Shown here: one piece after another, positions 60,395-64,000 of the stretch
Position numbering within the stretch: the first letter of the stretch is position 1
Layout: each line of letters begins with the position of its first letter
Source: Pyrobaculum arsenaticum DSM 13514
Lineage (GTDB): Archaea; Thermoproteota; Thermoprotei; Thermoproteales; Thermoproteaceae
DNA: 64,000 bases
Direction of reading: 5' to 3'
Assembly: GCF_000016385.1 (NCBI RefSeq)
Contig: NC_009376.1
Span: 1,798,001-1,862,000 of the forward strand
Program-made: the position numbers and the translations under genes
The notes under the pieces: model-generated
What the model saw: only the letters and a program-made list of their open reading frames with translations
Told to the model about the DNA's origin: nothing
Database searches by the model: none

Positions 60395-60841
60395 ATGCTC
60401 TGCGCCGAGTACGGCCCAGTCACGGTGGGGTGGGACGGTAGGAGGACCTACGTCAACCCGGCCGGTTGTGAGAGGCGGGTGGACCTAAGAACGCTTGTGG
60501 AGCAAGTCCGCCTAGCTGTTGCGGATGGCAGACTTTTGTACCTGCTTGGCGTGCCGAGGGGCTACGTGACCACTTATAAACTGTACGCCAAGGCGGTGGG
60601 CACAAGCCCGCGCGGCGTGGGGCGCCTGATGGCGGCTAATCCGTTGCCAATAATACTTCCGTGCCACAGAGTTGTGAAGAGCGACATGTCGCTCGGCGGA
60701 TACACGCCGGGCGCCGACGTCAAGAGGGCTCTTCTCGAGTTCGAGGGGGCGCTGTGCGGCAAGAGGCCTTGCAAGGTGGTGAGGCCTGCGCCCGTGGCTG
60801 ACGTCAGGGAGGCGCTTCGCCGCAGTCTTGGATTGTCGTGA
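60395..60841 (+). CDS. ogt: Methylated-DNA-protein-cysteine methyltransferase
   Basis: The 148-residue product has the suicide active site P-C90-H-R-V, preceded by TYKLYAKAVGTSPRGVGRLM and NPLPIILPC. It repairs O6-alkylguanine by transferring the alkyl group to Cys90. The length is short for the family, lacking most of the N-terminal domain, as in other thermophile members. Confidence 0.9.
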   Translation: MLCAEYGPVTVGWDGRRTYVNPAGCERRVDLRTLVEQVRLAVADGRLLYLLGVPRGYVTTYKLYAKAVGTSPRGVGRLMAANPLPIILPCHRVVKSDMSLGGYTPGADVKRALLEFEGALCGKRPCKVVRPAPVADVREALRRSLGLS

Positions 60842-60873
60842 ATTGTTATATATGGGCTTCGGGGGTTTGGCCA

Positions 60874-61104
60874 ATGCCTGTGAAGGTCCGCATAGACAGG
60901 TCGAAGTGCGTAGTGGCGCACTTCTGCCTTTTCTACGCCCCAACGGTGTTTATACCAGGCGAGGGGGGGAAGCCCGCCGTGGCGGCGGAGTACTCGGTTA
61001 ATGGGAGCCTAGAGGAGGGGGTGGTGCCCGACGAGCTCTTCGAAAGCGTTAAGGAGGCGGAGAGGCACTGCCCGTCGCGGGCTATTAAGGTGTATAGGGA
61101 ATGA
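60874..61104 (+). CDS. Ferredoxin with three cluster cysteines
   Basis: The 76-residue product has C12-V-V-A-H-F-C18 and a distant C66-P-S-R-A. In classical 4Fe ferredoxins the pattern is C-x2-C-x2-C; here the second Cys position is A15, as in [3Fe-4S] ferredoxins. It would carry electrons at a modest potential. The ATG at 60874 is about 25 bases from TTATATAT. Its stop overlaps the HAD gene start (ATGA). Confidence 0.7.
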   Translation: MPVKVRIDRSKCVVAHFCLFYAPTVFIPGEGGKPAVAAEYSVNGSLEEGVVPDELFESVKEAERHCPSRAIKVYRE

Positions 61105-61727
61105 AGTACAGGGCGGTAATACTGGACGTGGACGGAGTCATCACGCCCTTCCGCTCGGCGTGGCAGAGGCTACACGCGGTGCTGGGCACTGACGGGTCGC
61201 TCAACAGGGCGTTGTATAAGCTGGGGCTCATCGACTACTATGAGTGGGCTCTTTACGATGCCTTGCTGTGGCACGGGGCCCCGAAGAGGGTGGTTGAGGC
61301 GTATTTCCAGACGACTAGGGGGCTAAGCGCCTTGTGCGACGTCTTGAAGGAGGCTGGGGTCTACACAATAGCGGTATCCGCGGGGGTGGGCTACACCAGA
61401 TCGCTGGCGCCCTGCTTCCACTTTTATGTCGTCAACGATCTTGTATACAGCGACGGCGCGGTGGCCACCGTCAGCGTGTCTGTCAGCGACAGAAACAAGG
61501 ACGAGGTGGCTGAAAGGATTATGTCTCTCCTCGGCGTGGGCTGGGACGAGGCGGTGGTGGTCGGCGACGGCGAGGCCGACCTGCCCATGATGAGGAAGGC
61601 GGCTCTCCCCATTGCCTTTAACCCAGTTAGCGAAGAGGTGGCAAGGGCGGCCAAGGTGGTTATAAGAGCCGACTCCCTACTCCCCCTCGCTAAGTATTTA
61701 AAGGCGGCTTTAAGGAGAGAGGCGTGA
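61101..61727 (+). CDS. HAD-superfamily phosphatase (SerB-like)
   Basis: The 208-residue product has D9-V-D11-G-V (motif 1), V-S-A-G-V-G (motif 2) and V-V-G-D-G-E-A-D-L-P-M (motif 4). It resembles phosphoserine phosphatase-type hydrolases of the HAD superfamily, but the substrate is unknown. It is coupled to the ferredoxin gene. Its stop codon lies inside the C box of the sRNA that follows. Confidence 0.75.
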   Translation: MKYRAVILDVDGVITPFRSAWQRLHAVLGTDGSLNRALYKLGLIDYYEWALYDALLWHGAPKRVVEAYFQTTRGLSALCDVLKEAGVYTIAVSAGVGYTRSLAPCFHFYVVNDLVYSDGAVATVSVSVSDRNKDEVAERIMSLLGVGWDEAVVVGDGEADLPMMRKAALPIAFNPVSEEVARAAKVVIRADSLLPLAKYLKAALRREA

Positions 61728-61771
61728 TGACCACACCGATTCTGATATGTGATATAGCCGTCCCAGTCTGA
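61724..61771 (+). ncRNA. C/D box sRNA overlapping the HAD stop codon
   Basis: The sequence has a C box GTGATGA (61724-61730), an 11-base spacer CCACACCGATT, a D' box CTGA (61742-61745), a degenerate C' (GTGATAT, 61749-61755), a 12-base spacer AGCCGTCCCAGT and a D box CTGA (61768-61771). The spacing is that of archaeal 2'-O-methylation guide RNAs. The TGA stop of the HAD gene is part of the C box. The target is not identified. Confidence 0.65.
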
Positions 61772-61799
61772 ACTTTTAAAGAAGTACCATGCCTGTACT

Positions 61800-62693
61800 G
61801 TGGAACTCAGGAGAATAATCAGAGTTGGAGAGAGATCCTTCGGCATTACTCTGCCTAAAGAGTGGGTGGAGTTACACCAGTTAAAAGTCGGCTCGCCGGT
61901 AAGAGTCATAGCGGATAGGGATAAGATCACAATTCTACCCGGTGCGGAGACCGGCGGACTCAAGAAGGTGTCCATTAAAAGCGACGATGTCGAGAAGGCG
62001 ACCCGTGACATAATTGCCTACTACATCGAGGGGGCTGATGAAATAGAAGTGGAGACGAGGCACATATCGGCCGTGGTTACGAAGATTGAGGGGAAGTTGC
62101 CGGGGGTTGTCCTCATGGAAGAGGGAGGCGTCTTGAAGCTTAAGATTGTGACCCGCGAGGATGTAAACATAGACGAGGCGGTGAGGAGTATGTACACGAC
62201 TGTGGATGCGATGTTTTCCCTCTTCCTCCAGATGATTTCGGCAGAGAGGCGTGACCTAGCGGGCGAGATCCTGCGCCTAGACGACCAGCTGGATAGGCTG
62301 TACTTTTTCTCCCTAAGGACAGTTAAGCGGAATATTATACAAAAGCCCGAGCTCTACGTCGACTACATTATAACTATCAAAAACCTAGAACACGTAGGTG
62401 ATGCCATAGACAGAGCAACCAGCTACTACCTCCATACCGAGGTGGGGTGTAAGGAAGAGGTATACCAAACATTTAGAAAAGTATACACGTTTCTCCAAGA
62501 CGCTTTCAACGCTTTTTACAACGTCGACGCCGGCAAGGCCCTTTCTGTGCTCTTAAGACGCGGCGAGCTTGAAAAAGAGACTCTTAGGGCCATGTGTCCA
62601 CAAGCAGCGGCGGTGATGCACGAGGCTTCCTCTATCGTCGGCTTCGCCGCGGACATAGCCGAGGCGGCGTACTCGAAATCAGTTAGGAGATGA
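61800..62693 (+). CDS. PhoU-like protein with N-terminal AbrB domain
   Basis: The 297-residue product begins with an AbrB/SpoVT domain (ERSFGITLPKEWVELHQLKV, residues about 10-45) and continues with two PhoU-type helical repeats (about 110-297, including YIITIKNLEHVGDAIDRATS). Such fusions are predicted phosphate-uptake regulators in archaea that can bind DNA by the AbrB part. No pst transporter genes are adjacent. The GTG has CTTTTAAAG about 25 bases upstream. The stop overlaps the DUF1614 gene. Confidence 0.8.
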   Translation: MELRRIIRVGERSFGITLPKEWVELHQLKVGSPVRVIADRDKITILPGAETGGLKKVSIKSDDVEKATRDIIAYYIEGADEIEVETRHISAVVTKIEGKLPGVVLMEEGGVLKLKIVTREDVNIDEAVRSMYTTVDAMFSLFLQMISAERRDLAGEILRLDDQLDRLYFFSLRTVKRNIIQKPELYVDYIITIKNLEHVGDAIDRATSYYLHTEVGCKEEVYQTFRKVYTFLQDAFNAFYNVDAGKALSVLLRRGELEKETLRAMCPQAAAVMHEASSIVGFAADIAEAAYSKSVRR

Positions 62694-63382
62694 GAATTGT
62701 TATTGCGTGGCCGTTCCACGGCATTTTTGGAATTCTATACGCAGGTCTAGCAGTGTTTCTACTCCCCTTCTTTACTTTTTCCTTCACAGATCTTCTCAAG
62801 TCTGCGGGTGCACCGACCTTAGTTGCCGCCTTGCTGGGGATGTCCTTAACTCTCCTGAGCCTAGTCACAAGCCCGGTCAACCTGGTGGTGTATACTCTCT
62901 CCCGGAGGCAGTACATCCCCGTGGTGGACTACGTGGTCGTTTTCGGCATGCCTATACCAATCCCAAGGGTGGCGTTGCGCGAGGAGAAGTCATACATAGC
63001 GGTGAACCTAGGCGGCGCGGTGATTCCCCTCGCCGTGGCCGCCTACCTACTCCACCTCTTCTACACGCCAATGCTGGTAGTCTCCATCGCAGTGGCTGCT
63101 TTTTTGACAAACGCAGTTAGCCGAGTCGTGCCTAATGTGGGCGTGGTGACGCCTGCCCTCGCGCCTCCCATAATTGCCACCCTCTCGGCGCTGTTAGCCG
63201 GCGGGGGGCCCGCGGCGACGTACATAACAGCCGTCTTCGGCACAATAATAGGCGCCGATGTGATGAACTTGGGAAAAGTCCTGCGCCACAGGCCCCCATT
63301 TGTCTCGATAGGAGGGGCCGGCGTATTCGACGGTATTTTTCTGAGCGGCGTGGTGGCTACCTTACTGGCGAACCTCTTGTAG
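62690..63382 (+). CDS. DUF1614 membrane protein
   Basis: The 230-residue product has about seven membrane helices. The internal segment G-A-V-I-P-L-A-V-A-A-Y, the N-A-V-S-R-V-V-P-N-V-G-V-V-T-P motif and I-G-G-A-G-V-F-D-G-I-F match DUF1614, a family found mainly in archaea, of unknown role. It is coupled to the PhoU-like gene by a 4-base overlap (ATGA), which hints at a phosphate-related function. Confidence 0.68.
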   Translation: MRIVIAWPFHGIFGILYAGLAVFLLPFFTFSFTDLLKSAGAPTLVAALLGMSLTLLSLVTSPVNLVVYTLSRRQYIPVVDYVVVFGMPIPIPRVALREEKSYIAVNLGGAVIPLAVAAYLLHLFYTPMLVVSIAVAAFLTNAVSRVVPNVGVVTPALAPPIIATLSALLAGGGPAATYITAVFGTIIGADVMNLGKVLRHRPPFVSIGGAGVFDGIFLSGVVATLLANLL

Positions 63383-63393
63383 AGAAGGCGGGT

Positions 63394-63438
63394 CTACGGC
63401 AACAGCGGGAGGCGTGGGAGGGGGTACCGTTGCCGTAG
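63394..63438. repeat. Perfect 10-bp inverted repeat after DUF1614
   Basis: CTACGGCAAC (63394-63403) and GTTGCCGTAG (63429-63438) pair perfectly around a 25-base G-rich loop, 11 bases after the DUF1614 stop. A mostly A/T-rich gap follows to 63610. Possible uses are transcript ending or a small RNA; no T-run follows directly. Confidence 0.5.
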
Positions 63439-63610
63439 CCGCCGCTTGTTAAAGACTAGTCACTTTAAATAGATTTCTATAGAAATAAACAAAATATAGA
63501 ATTTATATATGTTGGTTGTATACTTTGCATAATTTAAATAGGCTAATCACGGCTAATTCTTTACATACAACTAGGAACTTTAAATATTTCATAAAATTGC
63601 ATTTTGAGAA

Positions 63611-64000
63611 TTATACAATTTCGCCGGCGTGAGGATACCCCTGTCTAAGCCCCTTCCCGGCGTATCTCTCTAAGCCGCCTCTCATTAGCTGGACTAGGTT
63701 CCACACATGTTTCTTCGCCCTGTCAAGAGCGATTTCCTTTAGCCTCTTCTCGTCGCCGCCTCCCTCCTCTTCGTGTACAGTCACGTCGAGGACAAGCACC
63801 CCGGTCTCGATCTGTAGTTGCATCAGCCCAATGGAGGTCGCCAAGTAGCTGTACTTGTCTACTTGAGTAGGGCCCACCCACCCCAAAACGATAACGGCAT
63901 CGCATCCCTCCCTTATCAGCTTTAAGGCCCCCCATACCGTGTTTTTGATGCCGGGCACGGTTATCCTCTTCACAACGGCGTTGGGCATTAGGTTTCGTAT
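63611..64000 (-). CDS. ribC: Archaeal riboflavin synthase (partial, 5' end outside window)
   Basis: The frame contains V-K-R-I-T-V-P-G-I-K-N-T-V-W-G-A, IVLGWVGPTQVDKYSYLATS, V-T-V-H-E-E-E and a final GKGLRQGYPHAGEIV, matching the archaeal-type RibC that makes riboflavin from dimethyl-ribityllumazine and is unrelated to bacterial RibE. The frame continues through the right edge (I-R-N-L before MPNAVV), so the N-terminus is missing. Confidence 0.85.
   Translation of the reverse strand: MRNLMPNAVVKRITVPGIKNTVWGALKLIREGCDAVIVLGWVGPTQVDKYSYLATSIGLMQLQIETGVLVLDVTVHEEEGGGDEKRLKEIALDRAKKHVWNLVQLMRGGLERYAGKGLRQGYPHAGEIV

Noticed and set aside
1..64000. CRISPR arrays, insertion sequences, rRNA genes, replication origin
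   Set aside because: I saw no regularly spaced direct repeats, no transposase motifs, no rRNA sequence and no Orc/Cdc6 gene or origin-box cluster. I could not run a systematic search.

Overview
The window is chromosomal DNA of a hyperthermophilic crenarchaeon of the order Thermoproteales, almost certainly Pyrobaculum or a very close relative. The support is: archaeal-type ribosomal proteins, exosome subunit Csl4, Nep1, RNA polymerase subunit L and DUF2067; PaREP-type paralogue families; a glutamate dehydrogenase and a dye-linked proline-dehydrogenase-like enzyme of the Pyrobaculum type; and a tRNA-Asp gene with an intron at a non-canonical site. Most transcription units look leaderless: an A/T-rich TATA element is centred about 22-27 bases before an ATG, GTG or TTG, and I used this to choose many starts.

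Layout. 1-1968 (minus): part of the spc ribosomal cluster (S14, S8, L32e, L19e, partial L18; L6 is not in its usual place). 2001-9307: an amino-acid binding protein, FAD amino-acid dehydrogenase, GNAT protein, SDR, intron-containing tRNA-Asp, DUF72, LysE and a nitrilase. 9387-13385: a four-gene operon with 4-base overlaps for a molybdenum hydroxylase and its MocA-like maturation protein. 13416-14168: prephenate dehydrogenase. 14846-21684: a surface-fibre locus. 21764-28678: a Ras-like GTPase, a coiled-coil nuclease-like protein, three frameshifted accessory genes and an aromatic amino acid group (AroD-chorismate mutase fusion, aminotransferase, archaeal shikimate kinase). 28728-33429: GH31 glucosidase, DUF2175, then L3-L4-L23. 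33643-38560: a KaiC-like ATPase with a tiny membrane protein, Csl4, DUF2067, RpoL, Nep1 and a TIM-barrel protein. 38604-50283: subtilase and a branched-chain, lysine, arginine and glutamate group (leuC, argF, homocitrate synthase, leuD, leuA, leuB, gdhA), a PP-loop/ferredoxin fusion and archaemetzincin. 50516-55804: a zincin, a polar amino-acid ABC permease (interrupted) and ATPase, a Mo/W-bisPGD oxidoreductase, TatD and a PPP phosphatase. 56070-64000: a secreted protein with a membrane partner, dCTP deaminase, MoaD-like protein, Ogt, an unusual ferredoxin, HAD phosphatase, a C/D box sRNA, PhoU-like regulator, DUF1614 and partial archaeal riboflavin synthase.

The most interesting system is the fibre locus. 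Several secreted proteins share an N-terminal (N)-x-T-x-W-x-V-N-x-[TS]-x-P-P-x-x-K segment and/or a C-terminal P-P/N-P-G-x-C strand. They resemble, by inference, TasA/AbpA-type donor-strand pilins. They sit with a large adhesin-like protein that has duplicated D-x-N-x-[DN]-G loops and with a membrane-spanning winged-helix regulator. Three promoters in the locus, including the regulator's own, share a GCAAC[GA]TT[GA]AA element abutting TATA, which suggests a self-contained regulon. A second theme is frame disruption at short homopolymers. The homocitrate synthase gene, and possibly leuA, has an ATG at the ideal leaderless distance that is one base out of frame across a GGGG tract; several accessory genes are broken at similar tracts, and the ABC permease has an in-frame TAA.
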